Notes: a model not told the origin generated them from the letters alone. Positions 8,753-17,399 are shown, counted from the stretch's first letter. The stretch is DNA of 51,944 bases from Bacteroidota bacterium (GCA_947460175.1 CANHGW010000018.1:1-51944); one strand, 5' to 3'. Program-made: numbers and translations.

Positions 8753-9226
8753 ATGGCAATTCATAGCTTAGAAAAAATTCAAACAATACCAGCATCACTA
8801 GAGAAAGTGTGGGATTTCATTTCCTCGCCTAAAAACTTAAGAGAAATTACGCCTGATTATATGGGGTTTGAAATCACGTCCAATCAATTGAGTGACAGAA
8901 TGTATGCTGGGCAAATAATCACTTACAAAGTGCGACCGCTTTTGGGTATTCCGTTAAATTGGTGCACAGAAATTACGCATGTAAAAGAGCATGAATATTT
9001 TGTAGATGAACAACGACAAGGGCCTTATCAGCTATGGCATCATCAACATCATATTCGTGAAGTAAAAGGAGGTGTAGAAATGACCGACATAGTTCATTAT
9101 CAGGTACCATTAGGTTTTATAGGTGAATTATTTGTGCCACTTATTGTAACACCTAAATTGAAGGATATATTTCAGTATCGTTTTGAAAAAATGGAACAGC
9201 TATTTGGAAAAATACAAATGTCTTAA
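8753..9226 (+). CDS. SRPBCC (START/Bet v 1-like) family protein
   Basis: The 157-residue protein has the SRPBCC pattern. It begins with a strand (HSLEKIQTIPASLEKVWDFISSPKNL), continues with MGFEITS, and ends in a long helix (VTPKLKDIFQYRFEKMEQLF). Members bind hydrophobic ligands in a central cavity. It probably shares a transcript with the SDR gene before it. In other Bacteroidota, SDR and SRPBCC genes often appear together near photolyase genes, but no photolyase is present here, so that link is only a hint. No membrane segment or signal peptide is seen. Confidence 0.8.
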   Translation: MAIHSLEKIQTIPASLEKVWDFISSPKNLREITPDYMGFEITSNQLSDRMYAGQIITYKVRPLLGIPLNWCTEITHVKEHEYFVDEQRQGPYQLWHHQHHIREVKGGVEMTDIVHYQVPLGFIGELFVPLIVTPKLKDIFQYRFEKMEQLFGKIQMS

Positions 9227-9289
9227 TCGCAAGTATTTAATTTTTAGATTGAGAATATGTAAATTTCATAAAGTAATATTGCAGCCCGA

Positions 9290-10180
9290 ATGAATGATCG
9301 TATCAAGGCTCACTTAGCGTTATTGGGAGCTAATTTATTTTATGGTGCTGGTTTTACTGTTGCTAAAACGGTCATGCCTAGTTTAATTCAATCCAATGGA
9401 TTTATTTTTATTCGTGTTGTTTCTGCCACTTTGTTGTTTTGGCTTTCATTTTTAGGTGGTGATAATTATAAAACGACTATCGATAAAAAAGACTATAAAA
9501 CCTTTATTCTTTGTGCCATTTTTGGTGTGGCTGCAAATCAATTATTATTTTTTAAAGGCCTTAGTCTTACCTCGCCCATTCATGGCTCATTAATGATGTT
9601 GCTTACGCCAATATTGGTAAGTGTATTAGCTGCTTTTATGCTACGCGAAAATTTTTCAAAACTCAATTTAATTGGATTAGTATTGGGTGTAACAGGTGCT
9701 ACGATATTGGTTATACTAGGTGGTAAAGATAAGGTAGCATCAAATCCATTATTAGGCGATTTTTTTATTTTACTCAATGCAAGCTCGTATGCGATCTATT
9801 TGGTGATTGCAAAACCATTGATGCATAAGTATAGACCTATAATAGTCATTCGTTGGGTTTTCTTATTAGGTAGTATCATTGTTTTTCCATTTGGCATTCA
9901 AGATTTTTTAGCCATTGAATGGACGCAATTCAGTACCATGAATCTCTTATCTGTTGTGTTTATAGTAGTTTGTGTTACATTCTTTACTTACTTATGGAAT
10001 ATCTATGCACTTAAAATACTCAGTCCGGCTACAGCCGGAGCCTATATCTATTTGCAACCCTTGTTTGCAGCTATTATTGCGATCGTATTTTTAGGTGAGC
10101 AAGCTAGTATGATTAAATTACTTTCTGGGATACTTATTTTTACAGGCGTGTATTTTGTAAGCAAAAAAAAGACTGCTTAA
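9290..10180 (+). CDS. EamA/DMT family transporter (ten membrane helices)
   Basis: The 296-residue product is a typical drug/metabolite transporter with two EamA repeats. The first covers HLALLGANLFYGAGFTVAKT through GATILVILGG. The second covers DFFILLNASSYAIYLVIAKP through SGILIFTGVYFVSKK. About ten hydrophobic helices are spread evenly. The substrate cannot be inferred. A near-consensus -7 element (TAATATTG, 9274-9281) ends only 8 bases before the ATG, so the transcript should be nearly leaderless. The stop codon lies in the loop of a bidirectional terminator. Confidence 0.9.
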   Translation: MNDRIKAHLALLGANLFYGAGFTVAKTVMPSLIQSNGFIFIRVVSATLLFWLSFLGGDNYKTTIDKKDYKTFILCAIFGVAANQLLFFKGLSLTSPIHGSLMMLLTPILVSVLAAFMLRENFSKLNLIGLVLGVTGATILVILGGKDKVASNPLLGDFFILLNASSYAIYLVIAKPLMHKYRPIIVIRWVFLLGSIIVFPFGIQDFLAIEWTQFSTMNLLSVVFIVVCVTFFTYLWNIYALKILSPATAGAYIYLQPLFAAIIAIVFLGEQASMIKLLSGILIFTGVYFVSKKKTA

Positions 10181-10190
10181 ATAGCAGCCT
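10163..10190. terminator. Bidirectional terminator between the transporter and the convergent NTF2-like gene
   Basis: A 7-bp stem (10171-10177 with 10183-10189, one G-T pair) is flanked by eight A on its left side. On the minus strand this is a stem followed by eight T. On the plus strand it is followed by a weaker T tract. The transporter's TAA is in the loop. Confidence 0.65.
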
Positions 10191-10212
10191 TTATTATTGA
10201 ATTGGTTAGTGG

Positions 10213-10566
10213 TTATTTGTGATAGAATGTTTCATGTACGATGTAGTCGCCATCCCATTTTTGGACAGATACTTGTTCCATTTTAATGCGATTCCCATCT
10301 TGGAATGTTACATCCATCCAATTTTCGATTAGTACGACGCCGTTTTCTTCGTCAGAAGCCATGGATGTAATTCCTGCACCATGTACGTCTTTTACCATCG
10401 AAAGAAATTTTAATTCGTAAGCGCGATTTGCCTCTTTTCCTACACGTGGTTCTTCTCCTAATTCTTTCATTACCACATCTTCATGGTAATATTTTTCAAA
10501 TGCATCCATTAATTGACCTGAGAATATCATGTCGTGAAGTGCTTGTGATTTTTGTTTGTATGTCAT
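10213..10566 (-). CDS. SnoaL/NTF2-like fold protein
   Basis: The 117-residue protein matches the SnoaL-like/nuclear transport factor 2 pattern: an N-terminal helix (KSQALHDMIFSGQLMDAFEKYY), then HEDVVMKELGEEPRVGKEA, then the strands VVLIENWMDVTFQDGNRIKM and VSVQKWDGDYIVHETFYHK. Such proteins are small alpha+beta cones that bind or isomerise small ligands, and the specific role is unknown. I chose the ATG at 10566 over a GTG at 10584, because a -7 element (10586-10593, minus strand) places the transcript start beyond the GTG. Confidence 0.8.
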   Translation of the reverse strand: MTYKQKSQALHDMIFSGQLMDAFEKYYHEDVVMKELGEEPRVGKEANRAYELKFLSMVKDVHGAGITSMASDEENGVVLIENWMDVTFQDGNRIKMEQVSVQKWDGDYIVHETFYHK

Positions 10567-10585
10567 ATAATTTAATTTGTTCACA

Positions 10586-10616
10586 CAAATGTATGTTTAA
10601 ACATCTAATTTTTCAA
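10586..10616 (-). promoter_or_regulatory. Promoter of the NTF2-like gene
   Basis: On the minus strand, TTG (10616-10614), a 20-base spacer and TACATTTG (10593-10586) match the Bacteroidota consensus TTTG/TAnnTTTG. The box ends 19 bases before the ATG at 10566. Confidence 0.65.
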
Positions 10617-10660
10617 GATGCGAATGTTAAATTAAAAATATTTTTAGAATAAATTACACA

Positions 10661-11248
10661 TTAGCTGTTTTGTGATCCAAAAAGGAGGGATTCAATCACC
10701 TTCGAATACCATGCATGTTCTAGTTTCAGAACATTTTTAGCAACCGTTTCTGCATTTTCATTTGGTTGTACATCTATCTTTTTTTGTAATAGGATAGTAC
10801 CTTCATCGTAATGCTCATTTACAAAATGAATGGTGATACCTGTTTCTTTTTCATGATTTGCAACGACAGCCTCATGTACATAATGGCCATACATGCCTTT
10901 GCCACCATAGGCAGGTAAAAGTGCAGGATGAATATTGATTATTTTAAATGGAAAATGAGTTACTAAATTGGAAGGTATTTTCCATAAAAAACCTGCCAAT
11001 ACCAATAAATCTGGTTTTATTAAATCGAGTGTATCTATAAAAATAGGAGACTGGAAATGTTCTTTATCTACTAATAATAAATCAATGTTGTGTTGTTTTG
11101 CAATATCAATGACACCAGCTTTTGAATTGTTTGTAACAATCAGCGGAAACTCAATATGATGATTGTTTTTAAAGTAAGCAAGTATTGCCGCAACATTACT
11201 ACCACCACCAGAAGCAAATAGTATTACTTTCTTAACTTGTTGATCCAT
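10661..11248 (-). CDS. purN: Phosphoribosylglycinamide formyltransferase (GART)
   Basis: The 195-residue protein matches folate-dependent PurN throughout. It has the phosphate loop FASGGGSNVAAIL, the substrate loop FPLIVTNNSKAGVIDIAK, the core VLAGFLWKIP, and the catalytic signature IINIHPALLPAYGGKGMYG with Asn and His. The third catalytic residue, Asp, is in HYDEGTILLQKK. It transfers a formyl group from 10-formyl-THF to GAR in purine synthesis. It stands alone here, with no other pur gene. A TATTTTTG element (11260-11253, minus strand) ends 4 bases before the ATG, which suggests a leaderless mRNA. Confidence 0.95.
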   Translation of the reverse strand: MDQQVKKVILFASGGGSNVAAILAYFKNNHHIEFPLIVTNNSKAGVIDIAKQHNIDLLLVDKEHFQSPIFIDTLDLIKPDLLVLAGFLWKIPSNLVTHFPFKIINIHPALLPAYGGKGMYGHYVHEAVVANHEKETGITIHFVNEHYDEGTILLQKKIDVQPNENAETVAKNVLKLEHAWYSKVIESLLFGSQNS

Positions 11249-11252
11249 GTTA

Positions 11253-11260
11253 CAAAAATA
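11253..11260 (-). promoter_or_regulatory. -7 element of purN
   Basis: TATTTTTG on the minus strand is an exact TAnnTTTG match. Only four bases separate it from the purN ATG, so the start of transcription should fall at or very near the start codon. Confidence 0.6.
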
Positions 11261-11405
11261 GAGTTTTAAAGGTTATATAAATCATGAATTAATCTAAAAT
11301 TGTATAAGCAATGGAATTTGGGTAGTGGAGTTTTTTATTCACTAAATAATATGTTATAATTAAATCATATTGCCTCAGAGTTTCCTACATCATTCAATTA
11401 ATAGC

Positions 11406-11413
11406 TACATTTG
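11406..11413 (+). promoter_or_regulatory. -7 element of the rhomboid operon
   Basis: TACATTTG matches TAnnTTTG exactly. The ATG at 11418 follows after four bases, so the mRNA should be leaderless. The in-frame TTG at 11370 lies upstream of the box and is not the start. Confidence 0.65.
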
Positions 11414-11417
11414 CTCA

Positions 11418-12281
11418 ATGGAATTTAGACCGAGTCGATTTGAAATTATTCCACCGATAGTCAAAAACATTTTGATTATCAATGTGTTGGTATTTTTAGC
11501 GACCATAGTACTTGGAAAGCAGGGGATTGATTTGTCAGAACATCTTGCCTTATATCATTGGAGTTCAGACAAATTCAAGATATGGCAATTTATAACTCAT
11601 ATGTTTATGCATGGCAATGTATCTGGACCCAATCCCGATTATGAAGGTGGATTCATGCATCTGTTTTCAAACATGTTTGCATTATGGATGTTTGGTGCCA
11701 TACTCGAAAATTATTTTGGACCAAAACGCTTTCTTGCTTTCTACTTATTGTGCGGTGTTGGCGCAGCATTGATTCATTTAGGGGTATATAGTTATGAACT
11801 CAATGTAATCCATGATGCAGTTGCTCGTTTTCAATTAAATCCGACTTACAAAGAATACACTTCTTTTTTATCTCAAAATCATATTTCTATTTATTCGGAA
11901 TATGGGCAAAATTTTTATGGATTAAAAGATGCTTGGACAGAAAGTCCTATGGATGATGCCTTCGGAAGAACTGCGTCTACATTATTAGGCAAGTATCAAC
12001 AATTGTATGTAAATCAAGGAACTGTAGGTGCCTCGGGTGCCATCTTTGGAATTTTATTTGCATTTGGATATTTGTTCCCTAATACCATGATTTATCTTTA
12101 TTTCTTTTTTCCCATGAAGGCAAAGTATTTTGTTGCTTTGTATGCATTGTTTGAATTGTATGCAGGAGTTAAGAATACAGCAGGTGATAATGTTGCTCAT
12201 TTTGCTCATTTGGGCGGAATGGTCATTGCGTTTATTGTAATCAAAATCTGGAATAAAACAAATCGTAAAAATTTCTACTAA
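11418..12281 (+). CDS. Rhomboid family intramembrane serine protease (catalytic residues intact)
   Basis: The 287-residue membrane protein has rhomboid core features. It carries WQFITHMFMHGNVSG and the helix MHLFSNMFALWMFGAILENYFG. The active-site motif VGASGAIFG has Ser206. The helix AHFAHLGGMVIAF carries His264. A long insertion of about 70 residues lies between membrane segments, as in other Bacteroidota rhomboids. The enzyme cleaves membrane proteins within the bilayer; the substrate is unknown. Its TAA overlaps the ATG of the next gene by one base (TAATG), so the two are translationally coupled. Confidence 0.92.
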   Translation: MEFRPSRFEIIPPIVKNILIINVLVFLATIVLGKQGIDLSEHLALYHWSSDKFKIWQFITHMFMHGNVSGPNPDYEGGFMHLFSNMFALWMFGAILENYFGPKRFLAFYLLCGVGAALIHLGVYSYELNVIHDAVARFQLNPTYKEYTSFLSQNHISIYSEYGQNFYGLKDAWTESPMDDAFGRTASTLLGKYQQLYVNQGTVGASGAIFGILFAFGYLFPNTMIYLYFFFPMKAKYFVALYALFELYAGVKNTAGDNVAHFAHLGGMVIAFIVIKIWNKTNRKNFY

Positions 12282-13162
12282 TGAGTGTGTTTAATAAAAA
12301 ATCAATTTTTTTATCAGTATCGAAAAGTGATGTTATCAAAATCGCAGTCATTACGTCCTTGACTTTTGTAATTCTTCATTTTATACGTATTACTTTGTTG
12401 ATGGGTGAAGAGGATACTACTTTTTTCTATACGATGCTTTGGAATAAAGTATGCTTGCCACCTACATTACATGAACTTCTTTATCAGCCTTGGAGTTTAA
12501 TCACTTATATGTTTACCGATATGAGTTTTACACGCATACTAGGTAATATGATATGGCTTTGGATTTTTGGCATGGTGATTGAAGACCTAAAAGGAAACTA
12601 TCGCATTTTACCTATCTATCTGATTGGTGGTATGTTTGGTGGATTTTTAATGGTCGTATTCAATACATACTCAACTCATCCTTTTACAACCTTTTATGCA
12701 GGTGGTATGGCTTCCTTATTAGCTGTTGCAGTAGCTTCATTGTTGTATAAGCCTACATATAAATTTTGGTTTTTTGGTTCTTTAAGTGTGCCCATTTGGT
12801 TATTGGTACTTATTTTCATTGCACTTAATACCATTACAATAAATACACATACATGGCCGTTTTTATTCTTGATGCTAGGTGGTATTTTAACTGGTGTGTT
12901 ATATAATTATGGACTTACATCTTTTTTCGAATGGTGTACTATTCAATTTAAACGATTTGGAAATTTTTTCAACAACAATGAAAATTTTGTTTTGAAAAAA
13001 GAAAATAAGCTAAGAGTATATACCAATGAGAATATTCCATATAGAACGATACATGCTGACTCTAAACGAATTGATGATATACTGGATAAAATAAATGAAA
13101 AAGGAATGAACTCCCTTACAGAAAATGAAAAGAAAATATTAAATGAATACAGTAAAAAGTAA
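12281..13162 (+). CDS. Rhomboid-like pseudoprotease with C-terminal DUF6576-like tail
   Basis: The 293-residue protein keeps the rhomboid layout (PWSLITYMFTDMSFTRILGN, MIWLWIFGMVIEDLKGN, YLIGGMFGGFLM). Both catalytic residues are replaced. The GASG loop reads GGMA, with Met143 at the Ser position, and the HLGG motif reads MLGG, with Met198 at the His position. A Ser at 145 is two residues off register. The C-terminus (RIDDILDKINEKGMNSLTEN and on) resembles the DUF6576 tail attached to Bacteroidota rhomboids. It is likely an inactive partner of the rhomboid just upstream. I aligned by eye. Confidence 0.88.
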   Translation: MSVFNKKSIFLSVSKSDVIKIAVITSLTFVILHFIRITLLMGEEDTTFFYTMLWNKVCLPPTLHELLYQPWSLITYMFTDMSFTRILGNMIWLWIFGMVIEDLKGNYRILPIYLIGGMFGGFLMVVFNTYSTHPFTTFYAGGMASLLAVAVASLLYKPTYKFWFFGSLSVPIWLLVLIFIALNTITINTHTWPFLFLMLGGILTGVLYNYGLTSFFEWCTIQFKRFGNFFNNNENFVLKKENKLRVYTNENIPYRTIHADSKRIDDILDKINEKGMNSLTENEKKILNEYSKK

Positions 13163-13171
13163 ATTATTGCA

Positions 13172-14278
13172 TTGAGAAATTTTGTAAAATATGCATTGTT
13201 ATTCCTGAATTTCCTTTCAGCATTATTGTTGTTGCTAGGTCGTTTCATTCCGTCTATCAATCCATTCGAACAAAGTTTTATTGGAATTCTAGCATATATA
13301 ATTCCTGTTTTAGCAGTTATTAATATTGCATTTTTAATTTTTTGGTTGATAGCCCGAAAGTATTACTTTGGAATAGTTTCATTAATAGCAATAGCATTTA
13401 CATGGAACATATGGAGTGTCTATGTCGGAGGAAATATATTGTCAAAGCAAGATTTTACAAAAGACTCAACTCGCTTTTCTTTAATGACGTACAATGTAAG
13501 ATTACTTGATTTGTATAATTGGAGTGGTAAAAAAAATACTCGCTCTGAAATAATTGATTTCTTTAAGACTCAAAATTCAGATGTATTATGCTTACAGGAG
13601 TTTTATACTGGCAATGATAGTATGGGGTTTGATAATATCAATGCAATTAAATACGCCTGCGATTATCCATACGTATCGATGTGTGATGTCAATGTCAATA
13701 AACGTGGACGATGGGGAAGTGTATTGTTTTCCAAAATGCCCATCATTCAATCCATTAATCATGATATAGATGTAAAGGGAAGTAATCAGTTACAACAGGT
13801 TGATCTTTTAGTCAACAATGATGACACTGTCAGTATATTTAATATACATTTAAAATCAAATCGTTTTTCTTCTAAAGAATCAGAATTGGTAGGGAAAACC
13901 GAAATTCCAACCTTGGATGATACTACTATAAGTAGAACCAAAAAAATATATGACAAGGTATTGAATAATACAATCAGTAGAGGCTTAGAAGCTGAACTAG
14001 TATCAAATGTTATTCAACATAATTTGCATAAAACAATTGTATGTGGTGATTTGAATGATATAGCTAGTTCGTATGTATATTTCAAAATGAGAACAAATCT
14101 CAATGATGCATTTCTTGAAAAAGGAAAAGGACTTGGCGCAACCTATGCAGGTGCTATTCCTTTATTGAGAATTGATTATTTGTTTTTTTCTAAAGCGCTC
14201 AAGTTACATGGGTTTAGTACCATGCATGTCAACTATTCGGATCATTACCCTTTAAAGGCTAGCTTTAGTTTAAACTAA
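13172..14278 (+). CDS. Endonuclease/exonuclease/phosphatase (EEP) family membrane protein
   Basis: Two or three N-terminal hydrophobic helices (residues 5-80) are followed by an EEP domain. Motifs in order are SLMTYNVRLLD, DVLCLQEFY with the metal-binding Glu, FNIHLKSNR, VCGDLNDIASSYVY with Asp-Asn, and YSDHYPLKASF with Asp-His. The active site looks complete and should face the outside of the inner membrane. Rhomboid-rhomboid-EEP is a recurring order in Bacteroidota. The only plausible start is TTG at 13172, 9 bases after the previous stop; the next ATG would delete the helices. Its stop lies one base from the stop of the convergent spoT gene. Confidence 0.85.
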   Translation: MRNFVKYALLFLNFLSALLLLLGRFIPSINPFEQSFIGILAYIIPVLAVINIAFLIFWLIARKYYFGIVSLIAIAFTWNIWSVYVGGNILSKQDFTKDSTRFSLMTYNVRLLDLYNWSGKKNTRSEIIDFFKTQNSDVLCLQEFYTGNDSMGFDNINAIKYACDYPYVSMCDVNVNKRGRWGSVLFSKMPIIQSINHDIDVKGSNQLQQVDLLVNNDDTVSIFNIHLKSNRFSSKESELVGKTEIPTLDDTTISRTKKIYDKVLNNTISRGLEAELVSNVIQHNLHKTIVCGDLNDIASSYVYFKMRTNLNDAFLEKGKGLGATYAGAIPLLRIDYLFFSKALKLHGFSTMHVNYSDHYPLKASFSLN

Positions 14279-14279
14279 T

Positions 14280-16511
14280 TTACTCAGAATCCAACCGAGT
14301 TACTTTATTGATGCCTTCAAGTTTCTCTAATCGTTTGCTTAGTTCATCCAATTCTTCTTTGTGATTGACATAGACCATTATCTTCCCTTCAAACAAGCCA
14401 TCTTTGGAATCAATACTCATGCTTCGCATATTCATTTTTAACTCGCCCGAAACTACATTGGTGATTTTGTGAATCACACCCACATCATCTATACCATTTA
14501 TAATCACACCTGTCAACAAAGAAATTTCTTTGTTTTTGGCCCACTTAGCTTTCACTACTCGATGTCCATAGTTGGCAAGTAACGTTGCAGCATTAGGGCA
14601 ATTGGTTCGATGTATTTTAAGGCCTTCTCCTGTAGTTACAAATCCAAATACATCATCACCAGGAATTGGCTGACAACAGTTAGCCAATTTGTATTGAATC
14701 TTATCACTATTCTCTCCAAAAATGATCAATTCATAGCCTTTGCCTGGCATTTGTTTATTAAGATCATGATCAAAATCTTCTTTTACAATTTCCTTTCTTT
14801 CTTCGTCAATCGGTGGAAGCAATTTGTCACCTACGATACGCATTTTTGATAAATCCTTGATATCAAAGGAATGTATCGCAATGGCATAATATAAATCGGT
14901 CGGAGAGGGGTATTTGAAAAATGAACATATTTCATTAATCACAGATGAATTATTGGATATCTTTAAATTATCCAATTTTCTAAACAATAGATCTTTTCCA
15001 TCCATTGCGATTATTCTCTTCTCTTCCTTGAGATAGTATTTAATTCTAGATTTTGCTTTTGCTGTTACTACAAACTTTAACCAATCTTCATTGGGCTTTT
15101 GTTTTTTGGAAGTAATGATTTCTATTTGATCGGCATTTTTCAATACATGACTTATAGGGACAAGTTTGTAATTGACCTTTGCACCTATACATTGTTTGCC
15201 CAATTCAGAATGGATGTCAAAAGCAAAATCTAAGGCAGTTGCTCCTACAGGAAGTAATCTCATATCACCTTCAGGTGTATATGTATATATTTCATCATTG
15301 AAAATATCTCGTTTTAAATCATGAATGAAATCCATCGCATTGCTATCTGGATTTTGTAATAGCTCTCGGATATGTTTTAACCAATCATCCAATTTTGATT
15401 CCTGACTTGCATTGCCGTCTTTATATTTCCAATGAGCAGCCAATCCTTTTTCGGCTATTTCATTCATACGTTCAGTACGTATTTGCACCTCTACCCAGCG
15501 CCCTTCGGGTCCCATTACAGTGGTATGCAATGCTTCATATCCATTGCTTTTTGGAGCACTTACCCAATCGCGTAATCGTTCTAGACTATGTTGATAGTGA
15601 TTGGTAATGATTGAAAAAACTTTCCAACAATCTTCTTTTTCATTTTGAGTTTTCAGGATAATTCGAATAGCAAACAAATCGTAGACTTCTTCAAACGTAA
15701 CGTGTTTAGTTTTTATTTTATTCCAAATGGAAGAGATTGATTTTGGTCTGCCAAATATTTCAAATTGAAATTGATTTCGTTCAAGCTCATCTTTGATTGG
15801 TTTAATAAATTCATTGATATACCTCGTACGATCTCTTTTTGTTTCACGTAGTTTTTGTGAAATATCTTCATACACTTCTTTCTCTGTAAATTTCAACGAC
15901 AAATCTTCCAATTCAGATTTGATTTCATACAAACCCAATCGTGTAGCTAATGGTGCATATAGGAAAGAAGTTTCAGATGATATCTTCAGTTGTTTATCTC
16001 GACTCATACTATCGAGTGTGCGCATATTGTGTAGTCGATCTGCGATTTTTATTAATATCACCCGTGGGTCGTCGGCTAAGGTGAGTAATATCTTTTTGAA
16101 ATTTTCTGCTTGCTGAGTGGTATCTTTCGACTCTACTACATTAGATATTTTGGTAAGCCCTTCTACTATCTTGGCACACGTACTACCAAATTCCATTTCA
16201 ATCTCCTTCAATGTAACTTCTGTATCTTCTACTGTATCGTGAAGTAAAGCACATATTACAGAAGTTACACCTAATGCAATTTCTTCAACAACAATTTTTG
16301 CAACAGCCAATGGATGAAGAATATATGGTTCACCCGATTTTCGACGCATATGCTTGTGAGCCTCCGCCGATATTTCAAATGCTCTCCGTACCAGTTTTTT
16401 GTCACCTTTTTTAAGCCGAAGTTTCAAGGCACGTAACAGCGATCGATACTCTCGTAAAATAAGTTTTTTCTCTTCTTCCTCAGTTAAATTATATGTATCA
16501 GTAATAACCAT
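14280..16511 (-). CDS. spoT: Bifunctional (p)ppGpp synthetase/hydrolase (RelA/SpoT homologue)
   Basis: The 743-residue protein has all the domains of a long RSH enzyme. The HD hydrolase holds GEPYILHPLAVA and LLHDTVEDTEV near residue 91. The synthetase holds YDLFAIRIILKTQNEK and SNGYEALHTTVMGPEGRWVE. TGS (IYTYTPEGDMRLLPVGATA) starts near 400 and a C-terminal ACT domain at about 670. It should make and break the stringent-response alarmone. The HD motif suggests working hydrolysis. A TATATTTA element (16538-16531, minus strand) lies about 20 bases before the ATG. It is divergent from rsmI. Confidence 0.95.
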   Translation of the reverse strand: MVITDTYNLTEEEEKKLILREYRSLLRALKLRLKKGDKKLVRRAFEISAEAHKHMRRKSGEPYILHPLAVAKIVVEEIALGVTSVICALLHDTVEDTEVTLKEIEMEFGSTCAKIVEGLTKISNVVESKDTTQQAENFKKILLTLADDPRVILIKIADRLHNMRTLDSMSRDKQLKISSETSFLYAPLATRLGLYEIKSELEDLSLKFTEKEVYEDISQKLRETKRDRTRYINEFIKPIKDELERNQFQFEIFGRPKSISSIWNKIKTKHVTFEEVYDLFAIRIILKTQNEKEDCWKVFSIITNHYQHSLERLRDWVSAPKSNGYEALHTTVMGPEGRWVEVQIRTERMNEIAEKGLAAHWKYKDGNASQESKLDDWLKHIRELLQNPDSNAMDFIHDLKRDIFNDEIYTYTPEGDMRLLPVGATALDFAFDIHSELGKQCIGAKVNYKLVPISHVLKNADQIEIITSKKQKPNEDWLKFVVTAKAKSRIKYYLKEEKRIIAMDGKDLLFRKLDNLKISNNSSVINEICSFFKYPSPTDLYYAIAIHSFDIKDLSKMRIVGDKLLPPIDEERKEIVKEDFDHDLNKQMPGKGYELIIFGENSDKIQYKLANCCQPIPGDDVFGFVTTGEGLKIHRTNCPNAATLLANYGHRVVKAKWAKNKEISLLTGVIINGIDDVGVIHKITNVVSGELKMNMRSMSIDSKDGLFEGKIMVYVNHKEELDELSKRLEKLEGINKVTRLDSE

Positions 16512-16613
16512 GTATCAATAAATCGTAAAGTAAATATACATCAGAAAATACATTTGTAATATTGCTTTTAGCAATAGTGTAAATAATTAATCAATCTGTG
16601 TATATTTACTTCG

Positions 16614-17282
16614 ATGAAACTTTTCGTAGTACCCACACCTATAGGTAATCTGCAAGATATCACATTGCGTGCGTTAGATACCCTTAAACAGGTAGATGTA
16701 ATTCTTGCTGAAGATACACGTACTTCATCTGTCTTATTAAATCATTTCCAAATCAGTAAGCCTGTATGGAGCTACCACATGCACAATGAGCATAAGGTAC
16801 TCGATCGATTAATCGAAGAAATGCAATCGGGCAAAACCATAGCCTTGATTACAGATGCAGGTACTCCGGCTATATCAGATCCTGGATTTTTACTGATACG
16901 TGCCTGCATTCAACATGAAATTCCTGTAGAATGTTTACCAGGCGCTACTGCATTTGTACCTGCATTGGTTGATAGTGGCTTTCCTATCAATCGATTTGTA
17001 TACGAAGGTTTTTTACCATTGAAAAAAGGACGACATACGATGTTGACACAATGGCAATCGGAAGATCGTACAATTGTGTTTTATGAAAGTCCTCATAGAT
17101 TGGTAAAATGTTTGAAAGAATTAGCAACTTATCTAGGAGAAGAACGTGAGGTATGTGTGTGTCGTGAATTGTCTAAAAAATTTGAAGAACATAAACACGG
17201 TAAAGCCTTGGATGTAGCTGCATACTATGAAGCACATCCTCCCAAAGGTGAAATAGTAATTGTAATAAAAGGGAAGGGTTAA
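16614..17282 (+). CDS. rsmI: 16S rRNA (cytidine1402-2'-O)-methyltransferase RsmI
   Basis: The 222-residue protein matches RsmI. It starts VVPTPIGNLQDITLRALD, continues VILAEDTRTSSVLLNHFQI, and has the SAM-binding signature LITDAGTPAISDPG followed by VECLPGATAFVPALVDSGFP. It methylates C1402 of 16S rRNA in the decoding centre. Compared with E. coli, the C-terminal HTH-like extension is missing, and the chain ends after EIVIVIKGKG. A TATATTTA element (16601-16608) ends 5 bases before the ATG. An AT-rich inverted repeat begins just after the stop. Confidence 0.95.
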   Translation: MKLFVVPTPIGNLQDITLRALDTLKQVDVILAEDTRTSSVLLNHFQISKPVWSYHMHNEHKVLDRLIEEMQSGKTIALITDAGTPAISDPGFLLIRACIQHEIPVECLPGATAFVPALVDSGFPINRFVYEGFLPLKKGRHTMLTQWQSEDRTIVFYESPHRLVKCLKELATYLGEEREVCVCRELSKKFEEHKHGKALDVAAYYEAHPPKGEIVIVIKGKG

Positions 17283-17284
17283 TG

Positions 17285-17399
17285 GTTAATTATTAATGGT
17301 TAATTTTCAATTATTAATTATAAAGAATGAATTGCCGATTGAAACTAATAAATAATTGATTCATTAGGTCTTGATAATAATTAACAATTAATAATTAAC
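17285..17399. repeat. AT-rich inverted repeat between rsmI and dapB
   Basis: Two 21-base arms (17285-17305 and 17379-17399) match as reverse complements at 20 of 21 positions, separated by 73 bases. Each arm is built from GTTAATT and TAATTATTAA-like units. The right arm contains the dapB stop codon. The convergent setting suggests a bidirectional terminator or a mobile palindromic element. Confidence 0.6.

Noticed and set aside
11370-11417. A longer N-terminus for the first rhomboid from TTG at 11370
   Set aside because: The -7 element lies inside this extension and the added residues do not resemble the family.
13172-13174. Doubt about the TTG start of the EEP gene
   Set aside because: No other start keeps the N-terminal membrane helices, and the codon lies just after the previous stop, so I kept TTG despite its rarity here.
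15841-15863. A parS-like string (GTTTCACGTA) in the spoT gene
   Set aside because: Only one half of the parS palindrome is present and the other half does not match. It lies inside a conserved coding region.
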